A DNA stretch of 64,000 nucleotides from Leptospiraceae bacterium (lineage in GTDB: Bacteria > Spirochaetota > Leptospiria > Leptospirales > Leptospiraceae): NCBI GenBank assembly GCA_024233835.1, contig JACKPC010000001.1, positions 310,001 to 374,000 of the forward strand, written 5' to 3'. Below, piece after piece: positions 52,879 through 62,937 of the stretch. Below the pieces are notes generated by a model, which ran no database searches, had not been told where the DNA came from, and saw nothing but the letters and a program-made list of their open reading frames with translations. Positions within the stretch are counted from its first letter, which is position 1. Every line of letters starts with the position of its first letter. The position numbers and the translations under genes are program-made.

Positions 52879-53655
52879 TCAGTTATTATAGGCACATCGA
52901 AAGCCGAGGTTATTAACGGTATATTTGGCATCAAGACTGCTACGAAAGCCATATCTCATGAAAGCAGCGTAATCATTAAAATTGGAAGCACCGAGGCTTC
53001 CGCTTCCGCAAAATAAACCTTTATCGAGACTTGAATCCCCTCTCGAATCTCCCGTAACCATGGCCGTACTAAAATCTTCCACCCATTCCCAGATTAAACC
53101 GTGCATATCATAAACTCCGTAAAAGTTCTTATATGTAGAACCTACTTCTGAACGATTCACTCCTCCCGGTCTCGAATACCACTTTAATATTCTTGCGGAA
53201 TAATCTTTTTTATAACTGGCATCTCTTTGTGTTTCATCGGCTAAAGCTACAAATTCCCATTCGGCTGTAGAAGGAAGTCTTTTTCCCTTCCAATGACAAT
53301 AGGCTCTTGCTGCAAACCATGACACATTGACTACGGCTGCATTGTGTATGGATTTATCGGGAGTATTTCCTTTCCAATGAGAAAGGTAAGCTTTCTCTAC
53401 AAAAATGGATTTCGCATTTTCTAAAGACCATTTTGATTCTTCTTTTATAAAATTCATATATTCTAAATTACTTACAGGATATTTATCAATGTAGAAACTT
53501 TCGACGATTACCTGTTCTCTTTTTGATTTATCAAAAAAAAGAGGTTTAAACTTACCTCCTTTGATAAAAATCATACCTTCTGTCGGAGATTTAGCGGGCA
53601 AGCGGACATCCGACAGAAGATATAATAGAATATATAGAAATCTTTGTATTTTCAT
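52879..53655 (-). CDS. nirV: NirV-like formylglycine-generating-enzyme-family protein
   Basis: The 258-residue protein has a signal peptide (FLYILLYLLSDVRLPA) and the FGE/SUMF1-type fold: FYIDKYPVSNLEYMNFI, VNVSWFAARAYCHWKGKRLP, STAEWEFVALADE and YDMHGLIWEWVEDFSTAM, ending NNLGFRCAYNN. A family member (NirV) is commonly encoded next to copper nitrite reductase. The active-site cysteines of true formylglycine enzymes are only partly present. It follows nirK by 9 bases on the same strand. Confidence 0.85.
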   Translation of the reverse strand: MKIQRFLYILLYLLSDVRLPAKSPTEGMIFIKGGKFKPLFFDKSKREQVIVESFYIDKYPVSNLEYMNFIKEESKWSLENAKSIFVEKAYLSHWKGNTPDKSIHNAAVVNVSWFAARAYCHWKGKRLPSTAEWEFVALADETQRDASYKKDYSARILKWYSRPGGVNRSEVGSTYKNFYGVYDMHGLIWEWVEDFSTAMVTGDSRGDSSLDKGLFCGSGSLGASNFNDYAAFMRYGFRSSLDAKYTVNNLGFRCAYNN

Positions 53656-53664
53656 TTAAATGGT

Positions 53665-55065
53665 TTATTTTCTAAGTGCTTTCACTTCCTCCGGTTTTAC
53701 CGCTTCTCCTTTATTTCCCCAGGAATTACGGATATAAGTTAATACGTTTGCAATATCGTTATCATTTAATCTTTGTGCCGGCATTACTCCATTATACTTT
53801 TCTCCATTTACAGCTATTTCACCGTTTAATCCATTTAAGATTACCTGAATGGAACGTTTCTTGTCTTTCATTAAGAAATCAGATTTGGCGAGAGGGGGAA
53901 ATGAACCCTTGATACCATTTCCATCTGATTGATGACAGGCCATACAGTTTTGTGTAAATACCCTTTTTCCATCTGTTAACTGCTCTTCAAAAGTGAAGAC
54001 TTTAGTAGTTTTCTCCACCTTATCTTCAAGAGATTGGTTAGCTGCACCTTCAGGAAGATATACCTGGTCTTCTGTTTTACCTGAATAAACCTGCTTGTCA
54101 TCGGGTCCTTCTACTTTTAACATACCGAGGGCACCTTTATTAAAGGTACGGAAAATTGAATGATCTACAATGATAAAAGTTCCCGGAACCTGAAGTTTAA
54201 AATCAACAATCGTAGAACCTCCTGCTGGAACTATAGTGGTTTGTACGTTTTTATTTATAGTATCACCACCTTCCGGATAGACCGTATCAAAGATTTCTCC
54301 AATCACATGAAACGATGATACTAAATTCGGCCCACCGTTTCCGACATATAACCTTACGTTATCCCCCACTTTAGCTGTGATAGCATTATCACCGGCAAGT
54401 GCACCTACCGCTCCATTAAAAACTACGTATTCAGGTTGTTCGTGAAAAGCTTTATCCATATCAAAAGGTTGTCTACCGGTTTCACCATGTTTACCTTTGG
54501 TATAAAACTCACCCTGCATTACATAGTATTCTTTATCTACTTTAGGTAAGCCTCCTTTAGGTTCTACTAATATAAGACCATACATTCCATTTGCTATATG
54601 CATACCCACCGGTGCAGTTGCACAATGATATACATACAAACCCGGATTTAGAACTTGAAAAGAAAATTTGGATGAGTGACCGGGTGAAGTAAAAGAAGAG
54701 GCAGCTCCTCCTCCCGGGCCGGTTACCGCATGGAGGTCGATGTTATGCGGCATCTTACTATCAGGATGATTACTCAACTTAAAGTCAACAATATCTCCCT
54801 CTCGTACCCTGATGAATGGCCCCGGAACTTTACCACCATAAGTTCAGAATGTATACTCCACTCCATCTGCCAGTTTCATAACTTTTTCCACCGTCTCGAT
54901 TTCCACTTTAACACGGGCCGGACCGCTTCTGGTAATCGGAGGCGGCACTTCCGGAGCAAATGTTAATTTGGCGGTTTCTTCTGTTAGCTGTCCCTTGCAG
55001 TTCAATAGCTGTGCTACTAAGAAAAGACTTAGTACTGAATTGAGAACTATATATTTTTTAGTCAT
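53665..55065 (-). pseudogene. nirK: Copper nitrite reductase NirK with C-terminal cytochrome c, interrupted by an in-frame TGA
   Basis: One 466-codon frame starts at ATG 55065 with a lipobox-like signal (SLFLVAQLLNC). It has the first cupredoxin domain (MPHNIDLHAVTGPGGG, then YVYHCATAPVGMHIANGMYG with type 1 Cu ligands), a second cupredoxin domain, and a cytochrome c domain (TQNCMACHQSDGNG). At 54844-54846 a TGA follows DGVEYTF and precedes TYGGKVPGPFIRV, a position where the family has tryptophan (F-W-T). A single TGG-to-TGA change would explain it. It may be a pseudogene, a sequencing error, or a site of readthrough. The rest is intact. Confidence 0.85.
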
Positions 55066-55104
55066 ACTGAATCATAGGCTATTCATAGATTTTAAATTTT
55101 TTCA

Positions 55105-55118
55105 TTGATAAAAATCAA
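55105..55118. promoter_or_regulatory. FNR/DNR-type operator upstream of nirK
   Basis: TTGATAAAAATCAA is a perfect TTGAT-N4-ATCAA site about 40 bases before the nirK start, matching the norC operator at 47510. Confidence 0.85.
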
Positions 55119-55138
55119 TAAATGGATACTTTATGTGA

Positions 55139-55500
55139 CTTTTAAAAAAAAGATGCAGAAAAACAGAACGGGCTTTTACCCTTACAGCGTGTCTTAAAAT
55201 AAGCTTATATGCTAAAGAAAAGCAAGCTGCAAGAGCCTGGAGCATCATTTTCAGACAGGCTCTTATATAGCGATATTGTATTTAAGATATTTTGCATAAA
55301 GTATCCGCACTTGCTGGCAGACCTTTTAAACTCGGTTCTGGGTTTTGAAGGAAATCAAAAAATCACCCGACTAAAAATACTCAATCCGGAAATAGCCTTG
55401 ACGAAAGATCCGGAAATTCATAAATAGAACTACCGAAATTTCTGAAGCAAGTCGAAGAACTGGATACCGAGCAGGAAAACGGGTTCTATTTCTTCTAAGG
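55139..55500 (+). pseudogene. Rpn-family nuclease relic with a small insertion
   Basis: ATGCAGAAAAACAGAACGGG, TTTTACCCTTACA and later TAGCGATATTGTATTTAAGA match the start of the Rpn gene at 44662, but ~80 bp (a dispersed repeat) is inserted between. After CTCAATCCGGAAATAGCCTT the sequence jumps to the region matching 45106-45200, with the intervening ~280 bp missing. The deletion joins two AATCCGGAAATA copies. A few further bases match before it ends. It is clearly non-functional. Confidence 0.8.
55185..55262 (+). repeat. ~77-bp dispersed repeat, copy 2 (inserted in the Rpn relic)
   Basis: Matches the reverse complement of 8088-8165, from CTTACAGCGTGTCTTAAAA to TCATTTTCAGA, with a few substitutions. 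GAGCCTG and CAGGCTC near the right end are inverted. Its position within a recognisable gene relic defines its ends better than copy 1 does. Confidence 0.75.
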
Positions 55501-55521
55501 ATGCTTTTCTGAAGAAACTGT

Positions 55522-55920
55522 ATGCTAAAAAATACCCTTGATATAGTTAAAATCCCTCCAAAAAAATTACTCATTTATTATTTAATACTCTACCTTCTGT
55601 CTCTAAATCTTTTCTATTTCTGGAAGCTAAAAATGGCTCACCCAGCTTTTTATGGGTTTCTTTTTGGTTTTAACCTTGGGTTTCTGATAGAAGGAGTTTT
55701 TCTTAGTCTAAAAGTTTTTTTTGCCCGTAAGAAAGCTTCCTGTATTTCCTGTCAGATGGTGATTCTGTTTTCCTCTCTGCTACTCAACCTGCTGGTGATA
55801 TTTCTCATAATGGTACAGGGGGGGAGTTTGGGCTCGATACTGGGTTTTTTAGTTGCCTTTCACGAGATTCTTTTTTTATTAGTTTTTACAGCATTTTTTT
55901 TTAGGGACAAAGACCCTTGA
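55522..55920 (+). CDS. AtpI-like membrane protein
   Basis: The 132-residue protein has four hydrophobic helices (LIYYLILYLLSLNLFYFW, AFYGFLFGFNLGFLIEGVF, CQMVILFSSLLLNLLVIFLI, FHEILFLLVFTAFFF) and lies directly before atpB, where atpI is usual. AtpI proteins assist c-ring assembly. The similarity is in layout only. The atpB start codon overlaps its stop, and an AAGGATG-like site precedes its own start. Confidence 0.65.
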   Translation: MLKNTLDIVKIPPKKLLIYYLILYLLSLNLFYFWKLKMAHPAFYGFLFGFNLGFLIEGVFLSLKVFFARKKASCISCQMVILFSSLLLNLLVIFLIMVQGGSLGSILGFLVAFHEILFLLVFTAFFFRDKDP

Positions 55921-56918
55921 ACTCAAGAACAAAAATTTTAATCGCGATCGTATTTTCATTATTTTCTTTTTCAAGTGCGCTCTATGCCAGTGGCGGAGAA
56001 GATAAGCCTTTTAACTTATCTGAGGTAATCGACCACCACCTTCTGGATCATGCGAACTTTCCTTTTAACATAGGAGGAAAGATCGTGTATGAGGGTGAAT
56101 CAGGTTTTGATAAAGGTAATCATGCAATTTTTGAGGACCATAATACGCATAAGAAGTTTCACTATGTGGGTGGTCTGGATATGCACATCACTAAGCGTGT
56201 TTCCATGATGTGGATTGTGGCATTCCTTATGATGCTTATTTTTATACCGGCCTCAAGGAAAATCGCAGCAAACCCCTACAGGGTGTCTTCTCGTTTTACC
56301 GGTATGGTCGAAGTGTTTGTGAACTATCTGCGTAAAGATGTGATAGATCCCAATATGCACGGACACGGAAAACCCTATTATAGCTATTTATTTACTCTTT
56401 TCTTTTTTATTCTATTTTCAAACCTTCTGGGTCTGGTTCCTCCTCTGGGAGAAATCCTTTCAGGTGGAAACCACCATTCCCTGCTTGCCATGGTCTGGAA
56501 TGGTATGACAGTAACCGGTGACATTTCCGTAACGGCAGCTCTTGCATCTCTTACTTTCCTCCTGATTTTTGTAACCGGTTTTGCGTATCAAAAAGTATCT
56601 TATCTCTGGGGAGTGGTTCCTAATGGTGTTCCATTCCTTCTTTATCCCTTACTCTGGCCTCTGGAGTTTCTGGTTTCGCCGCTGGCAAAATGTTTTGCGC
56701 TTACCATTCGTCTTTTAGCAAACATGACAGCAGGGCACGTAGTGATCCTTGCCCTTTTAGGTTTTATTTTTCAATATATGAATTATGGAGTAGCTGCAAT
56801 TTCTGTTTTAGGAGCAGTTGCTATTAACTTTTTAGAGTTACTGGTTGCCTTTTTACAGGCATATATTTTTACATTGCTTACTTCCCTATTTGTGGGTTCT
56901 GCAATGCACAGGCACTAA
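55917..56918 (+). CDS. atpB: ATP synthase F0 subunit a
   Basis: The 333-residue protein has a signal-like N-terminus (TTG start; SLFSFSSALYASGGEDK) and a long periplasmic region with many histidines (VIDHHLLDH). The subunit a core follows: NLLGLVPPLG, SPLAKCFALTIRLLANMTAG (functional arginine) and LELLVAFLQAYIFTLLTSLF. It forms the proton half-channels. The histidine-rich N-terminus is longer than in enteric bacteria. It overlaps the atpI-like stop. Confidence 0.93.
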   Translation: MNSRTKILIAIVFSLFSFSSALYASGGEDKPFNLSEVIDHHLLDHANFPFNIGGKIVYEGESGFDKGNHAIFEDHNTHKKFHYVGGLDMHITKRVSMMWIVAFLMMLIFIPASRKIAANPYRVSSRFTGMVEVFVNYLRKDVIDPNMHGHGKPYYSYLFTLFFFILFSNLLGLVPPLGEILSGGNHHSLLAMVWNGMTVTGDISVTAALASLTFLLIFVTGFAYQKVSYLWGVVPNGVPFLLYPLLWPLEFLVSPLAKCFALTIRLLANMTAGHVVILALLGFIFQYMNYGVAAISVLGAVAINFLELLVAFLQAYIFTLLTSLFVGSAMHRH

Positions 56919-56958
56919 TTTTTAGGAAATTATAACTTTCTAAGGTATAGGAGAAAAC

Positions 56959-57273
56959 ATGGAATTTGGTTTAGCTTACATTGGTGTTGGAATTGGAGCT
57001 GGTCTGGCAATTATTGGTGCTGCGCTTGGTATCGGTAGAATCGGTGGTTCTGCTGTTGAAGGTATGAGCAGGCAGCCTGAGGCTGCTGGTGCGATTCAGC
57101 TGGCTATGATCATCTCTGCCGCCCTGATAGAAGGTGCTGCGATGTTTGCTCTCGTTATTACTTTCAGTGCTGGTGGAGCTCTGAACAACGAACTTCCGAA
57201 AGCTATTGCTAACAAGGCTGCTCAAGTTCAACAGGCACCTGCCGGACAGACAGCACCTGCTGAAAAGAAGTAA
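56959..57273 (+). CDS. atpE: ATP synthase F0 subunit c
   Basis: The 104-residue two-helix protein has GAGLAIIGAALGIGRIGGSA, VEGMSRQPEAAGAIQ (loop) and ISAALIEGAAMFALVITF with the ion-binding glutamate. The extra ~25-residue alanine/glutamine-rich tail (QVQQAPAGQTAPAEKK) is unusual. The glutamate context suggests H+ rather than Na+ use, tentatively. Confidence 0.95.
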   Translation: MEFGLAYIGVGIGAGLAIIGAALGIGRIGGSAVEGMSRQPEAAGAIQLAMIISAALIEGAAMFALVITFSAGGALNNELPKAIANKAAQVQQAPAGQTAPAEKK

Positions 57274-57302
57274 GGCAAAACGAGAGAGATAGGTAAAGAA
57301 AC

Positions 57303-57815
57303 TTGATATTAGCCGCAGGTGGATTATTACACGTTGATCCGGGGTTATTAGTTTGGACCGTACTCACCTTTCTAATTGTTGTTGGTATTCTCGGGCTTAC
57401 CGCCTGGAAACCAATAGTTAAGGCTCTGGATGAAAGAGCGGAAAAGATCCATGGCGATATTGACAGGGCTGAAAAGCTCAAGAAAGAAGCTGAGGAAACA
57501 CTATCTTCCTACCAGGCTAAATTAGAAAAGGCGAAAGAAGAAGCTATAGCGATTGTAAATGAAGCCAGTTCGGATGCTTCAAACCTCAAGAAGAAGATGT
57601 TAGATGAAGCCCAGGTAGAGATAAAATCTCTGAAAGAGCAGGCAACAAAAGACATCGAACTGTCCAAGATGAAAGCAATTGAAGAGCTGCAGACCAAGGT
57701 CGTAGACCTCTCTGTCGCTATAGCCGGGCAGATTTTGGAAAAGCAGCTTCGTGCCGAAGATCATGCTTCTTTTGTAAACGCAGAGCTTAAAAGGTTGAAA
57801 GACTCGAAACTGTAA
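57303..57815 (+). CDS. atpF: ATP synthase F0 subunit b
   Basis: The 170-residue protein has an N-terminal anchor (GLLVWTVLTFLIVVGILG) and a long charged helix (RAEKIHGDIDRAEKLKKEAE onward), the peripheral stalk subunit. The TTG at 57303 (MILAAGG) is the chosen start. The following gene starts 2 bases after its stop. Confidence 0.92.
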   Translation: MILAAGGLLHVDPGLLVWTVLTFLIVVGILGLTAWKPIVKALDERAEKIHGDIDRAEKLKKEAEETLSSYQAKLEKAKEEAIAIVNEASSDASNLKKKMLDEAQVEIKSLKEQATKDIELSKMKAIEELQTKVVDLSVAIAGQILEKQLRAEDHASFVNAELKRLKDSKL

Positions 57816-57817
57816 AA

Positions 57818-58387
57818 ATGGACAAAATACACGTAGCAAAAGTATACGCTTTAGCTCTTTTAGAAATAGCCAGTGAATCGAAAAAGCTGGCCGAGTACGA
57901 AGAAGAGCTGAAAACCCTGGAAGAGATCATTATAAAAAATCAGGATATATTCGCTTTCTTTTTATCCCCAAAAGTAAGTAAAAAGGATAAAACAGATATC
58001 GCCGAAAAGGTCCTTACATCCAAGGTTTCGGATCATATCCTGAATTTTTTGCTGATTTTGATTAAAAATGACAGAATTTTGTATTTAGAGCAAATAGTAA
58101 AAGAGTTCTATTATGCTCATGATAAGCTTCTGGGCAGAAAAAGGGTTTTTGTACACTCTGCTGCAGAGCTTAAACAGGATGTGCTAAAAGAAATTAAAAC
58201 AACCCTGGATACCCAACTTTCATCTGAATGTATTGTGGAAACCAGGGTAAAGCCGGACCTCGTGGGCGGCTTTATTGTAAAATATGATGATATTGTAATT
58301 GACGGTTCGATGAAAAATCACCTCGAAAAGATTAAAAAAGGCCTACTGCTGAGTAAATTGCAAAACGGGACTATCTATGAAAATTAA
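57818..58387 (+). CDS. atpH: ATP synthase F1 subunit delta
   Basis: The 189-residue protein has MDKIHVAKVYALALLEIASE and the C-terminal VKPDLVGGFIVKYDDIVIDG, SMKNHLEKIKKGLL, matching the delta subunit that joins the peripheral stalk to F1. It overlaps atpA by 11 bases. Confidence 0.92.
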   Translation: MDKIHVAKVYALALLEIASESKKLAEYEEELKTLEEIIIKNQDIFAFFLSPKVSKKDKTDIAEKVLTSKVSDHILNFLLILIKNDRILYLEQIVKEFYYAHDKLLGRKRVFVHSAAELKQDVLKEIKTTLDTQLSSECIVETRVKPDLVGGFIVKYDDIVIDGSMKNHLEKIKKGLLLSKLQNGTIYEN

Positions 58388-59885
58388 AACGGACGAAATT
58401 ACCTCGATACTTAAAAAAGAAATCGTTAACTATAAGCAGGACTTATCTATAGATGAGACCGGAACCGTAACGGAAATTGGGGATGGGATTGCCAGGATTT
58501 ATGGTTTAAAAAATGTAATGGCTGGTGAGCTTATTGAGTTTGAAAATGGAGTCAAAGGACAGGCCTTTAACCTTGAAGAGAACTCTGTGGGTGTGGTTAT
58601 TCTCGGTGAGTTTAAACATATCGAAGAAGGCTTCTCTGCCAAGAGGACCGGAAGGATTTTTGAGGTTCCGGTAGGTCCTGAGCTGCTCGGAAGAGTAGTA
58701 AATCCCCTCGGTGAACCTATTGATGGAAAAGGCCCGATAGCTTCTAAAAAAGCCAGGCCGGTAGAGATTGTTGCACCCGGTATTTCCAAACGTCAACCGG
58801 TGAATGAACCTCTTCAAACAGGTATCAAAGCGATTGACTCTATGATCCCGATTGGAAGGGGACAGAGAGAGTTAATCATCGGGGATAGGGGAACCGGTAA
58901 AACGACTATTGCACTTGATACAATTATTAACCAAAAAGAAACCGGTGTTATCTGCGTATATGTAGCTATCGGACAAAAAGCATCCACTATTGCGAGCGTA
59001 GTAAAGCGTCTGGAAGATGCAGGTGCCATGAAATATACTATCGTGGTTTCAGCCAGTGCTTCTGATCCGGCTCCCTTGCAGTATATTGCTCCTTACTCCG
59101 GATGCACTATGGCAGAGTATTTCATGTATGATGAAGGCAAAGCCACCCTGGTAGTTTATGATGACCTCTCCAAGCAGGCTGTAGCTTACAGGCAGATGAG
59201 TTTACTTCTCAGACGTCCTCCGGGTCGTGAAGCTTATCCTGGAGACGTATTCTACCTTCACTCAAGGCTTCTTGAAAGAGCTGCCAAACTGAGTGACAAG
59301 AATGGTGGAGGTTCTTTAACTGCTCTTCCGGTAATTGAAACCCAGGAAGGTGAGGTTTCTGCCTATATTCCAACAAACGTAATTTCCATCACAGACGGTC
59401 AGATTTATCTGCAAAGTAACCTTTTTGCTTCCGGCGTTCGTCCTGCGGTAGATGTGGGTATTTCCGTATCTCGAGTGGGTGGAGCTGCCCAGATCAAAGC
59501 TATGAAAAAAGTAGCCGGACCTCTGAAACTTAACCTGGCTCAGTTCCGAGAACTTGAAGCCTTCGCCCAGTTAGGAACTGAATTAGATGCAGCTACGCAA
59601 TCTCAGTTAGATAGAGGTTATAGAATCGTAGAAGTTCTGAAACAGGCCCAGGGAAAACCCATTCCTGTAGAAGAGCAAGTGATTGCTATTTTTGCAGTAA
59701 CCAGAGGACTTATGGACTCTATTGCAGTAGATAAAATCAGGGCTTTTGAAACTTATCTCATTGACCATATCAAAAGCCACCATCCCGAAAACATGAAAGA
59801 GATTCGTGATGAAAAAGTGATTAAAGATGAGAACCTCTTGGCTGACAGAATAAAAGAGGCAGTTGAAGCTTTCAAAAAGAAATAA
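58377..59885 (+). CDS. atpA: ATP synthase F1 subunit alpha
   Basis: The 502-residue protein carries the Walker A GDRGTGKTTIALDTI, RPPGREAYPGDVFYLHSRLL (PPGREAYPGD), and the catalytic-arginine region SVSRVGGAAQIKAMKKVAG. Length is typical. Confidence 0.97.
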   Translation: MKIKTDEITSILKKEIVNYKQDLSIDETGTVTEIGDGIARIYGLKNVMAGELIEFENGVKGQAFNLEENSVGVVILGEFKHIEEGFSAKRTGRIFEVPVGPELLGRVVNPLGEPIDGKGPIASKKARPVEIVAPGISKRQPVNEPLQTGIKAIDSMIPIGRGQRELIIGDRGTGKTTIALDTIINQKETGVICVYVAIGQKASTIASVVKRLEDAGAMKYTIVVSASASDPAPLQYIAPYSGCTMAEYFMYDEGKATLVVYDDLSKQAVAYRQMSLLLRRPPGREAYPGDVFYLHSRLLERAAKLSDKNGGGSLTALPVIETQEGEVSAYIPTNVISITDGQIYLQSNLFASGVRPAVDVGISVSRVGGAAQIKAMKKVAGPLKLNLAQFRELEAFAQLGTELDAATQSQLDRGYRIVEVLKQAQGKPIPVEEQVIAIFAVTRGLMDSIAVDKIRAFETYLIDHIKSHHPENMKEIRDEKVIKDENLLADRIKEAVEAFKKK

Positions 59886-59903
59886 GGGAATAGGACTTCT
59901 AAA

Positions 59904-60770
59904 GTGGCATCACCCAGAGAAATAAAAAAGAGAATCAATTCGGTTAAAAATACGAAGAAAATTACCCGTACTATGGAGATGGTTGCAACCGCCAAGTCCA
60001 AGAAAATGAGTGATAAGGTAAATGCTTCCAAGCCGTTTTCTGACAAAGTTAAGGAGATGGTAGGTTCACTTTCCTCTCTTTCCTCTCAGGTGCAGAGTCC
60101 ACTTTTAAGAAAACCGGAGAAAATTCAAAAAGTTGCCCTCCTTGTAATCACTGCGAATCGCGGTCTTTGCGGAGGGTACAATTCGAATACTATCCGGATT
60201 GCCCGGAATAGACTGAAAGAATTTACTGAGAAAGGAATTACCTGTGATCTGTATGTAATCGGAAAAAAAGGTATTTCTTTCTTCAAATATATCAAACAGA
60301 ACGTAGTTGAAAGTTATACAAATATAGATGATAACTCAGGTTATAAAGAAGCTGAATTCTTTGCAAAAAAGTTTATGAAGCTTTTTGCTGATGAATCGAT
60401 TGATGCAGTAGAGATTGTATCTACAGTTTATCATTCCTCATCCAGCCAGACACCTGAATTAACAAAAATTCTTCCTCTTGAAAGCTCAGAAGGTAGTAGT
60501 GCTTCGGTTCAGGATAGCATAATCTATGAACCCGATCCTCAAAAAATTCTGGAGTCCCTGCTCCCGCTGGTAATCAAGACAGGTTTTTATAAGGCAATTA
60601 TGGAAGCTGTTTGTTCCGAGCAAATTGCAAGAAGAATTGCAATGAAATCTGCTACAGATGCAGCTTCTGAAATGATTAAACTCCTCACCAGGGGATATAA
60701 CAGGGTTCGCCAGGCAAAAATCACCCAGGAAATTTCCGAAATTGTGGGTGGAGCAGATTCTTTACAGTAA
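59904..60770 (+). CDS. atpG: ATP synthase F1 subunit gamma
   Basis: The 288-residue protein has SPREIKKRINSVKNTKKITR, LLVITANRGLCGGYNSNTI and the C-terminal MKSATDAASEMIKLLTRGYN, the rotor shaft of F1. Start is GTG 59904. Confidence 0.95.
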   Translation: MASPREIKKRINSVKNTKKITRTMEMVATAKSKKMSDKVNASKPFSDKVKEMVGSLSSLSSQVQSPLLRKPEKIQKVALLVITANRGLCGGYNSNTIRIARNRLKEFTEKGITCDLYVIGKKGISFFKYIKQNVVESYTNIDDNSGYKEAEFFAKKFMKLFADESIDAVEIVSTVYHSSSSQTPELTKILPLESSEGSSASVQDSIIYEPDPQKILESLLPLVIKTGFYKAIMEAVCSEQIARRIAMKSATDAASEMIKLLTRGYNRVRQAKITQEISEIVGGADSLQ

Positions 60771-60797
60771 GATAGTATTATTTGGAGTAATCGATAG

Positions 60798-62198
<1,401 letters not shown>

Positions 62199-62208
62199 GT
62201 AGACAACA

Positions 62209-62595
62209 ATGGCACAGAATAGCTTAACAATACAGGTTATTTCTCCGGAGAGAGTTCTTTTCTCCGGAGAAGCGGATTATATAAAGCTTCCGGGTACAGA
62301 AGGTTCCTTTGGAGTTATGAAAAACCATGCTCCTATGCTCGCAAGTCTTGATGTAGGGATTCTTGAAGTAAAAAAAGGGAGTTCCGTGGTTAAGATGGTT
62401 ATCGATGGGGGCTTTGTTGAAGTGAGAGCGAATCGAGTCAATGTTCTGGCTAATGGCGGAGCCAGCAAGGACAAAATTAGTAAAGAGGAAGCCCGCAAAT
62501 TGCTGGAAAATGCCAGAAATATTGCAGATCTGGAAGAAAAAAACCTAGAAATAAGAAAAGCAAATACCAGAATTAAATTAATCGAAAGCCAGTAA
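62209..62595 (+). CDS. atpC: ATP synthase F1 subunit epsilon
   Basis: The 128-residue protein has LTIQVISPERVLFSGEADYI, LPGTEGSFGVMKNHAPMLAS and the two-helix C-terminus (ISKEEARKLLENARNIAD). It is the last gene of the ATP synthase operon. Confidence 0.95.
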   Translation: MAQNSLTIQVISPERVLFSGEADYIKLPGTEGSFGVMKNHAPMLASLDVGILEVKKGSSVVKMVIDGGFVEVRANRVNVLANGGASKDKISKEEARKLLENARNIADLEEKNLEIRKANTRIKLIESQ

Positions 62596-62655
62596 GAAGC
62601 CGATATTTTCCCAGAGGGTAATCCGATTTTCGAAAAAGTTGTAAAATCCAGGCTT

Positions 62656-62937
62656 ATGTACCTGCTGGTCTTTCTTATAACGGGTTTATTACTATACCTG
62701 TATCGACCCCTCATATACAAAATTTATCCCTCACAGCAAATCCACGTAAAAATTTCCGGGAACGTAAAGAATCCCGGAATTTATCTCCTGATTAAAGGGA
62801 GTTTATTGCATCATTTAGTTGACAAAGCTGGTGGATTGTTAGATGCTAATGATAAGTTGAACTATAATCCAGAAGCTACCTTAGTGGATGGCCAGGTAAT
62901 ATTTCTTGGCTCAGGTAAAATAAATGTCAGAAAATAA
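62656..62937 (+). CDS. SLBB/ComEA-type domain protein
   Basis: The 93-residue protein has an N-terminal membrane anchor (YLLVFLITGLLLYLYRPLIY) and an SLBB-like domain (VKISGNVKNPGIYLL, LVDKAGGLL, NPEATLVDGQVIFLG), as in ComEA or polysaccharide export proteins. It starts 60 bases after atpC and overlaps the next gene by 14 bases. It could be an envelope or DNA-binding anchor. Confidence 0.75.
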   Translation: MYLLVFLITGLLLYLYRPLIYKIYPSQQIHVKISGNVKNPGIYLLIKGSLLHHLVDKAGGLLDANDKLNYNPEATLVDGQVIFLGSGKINVRK

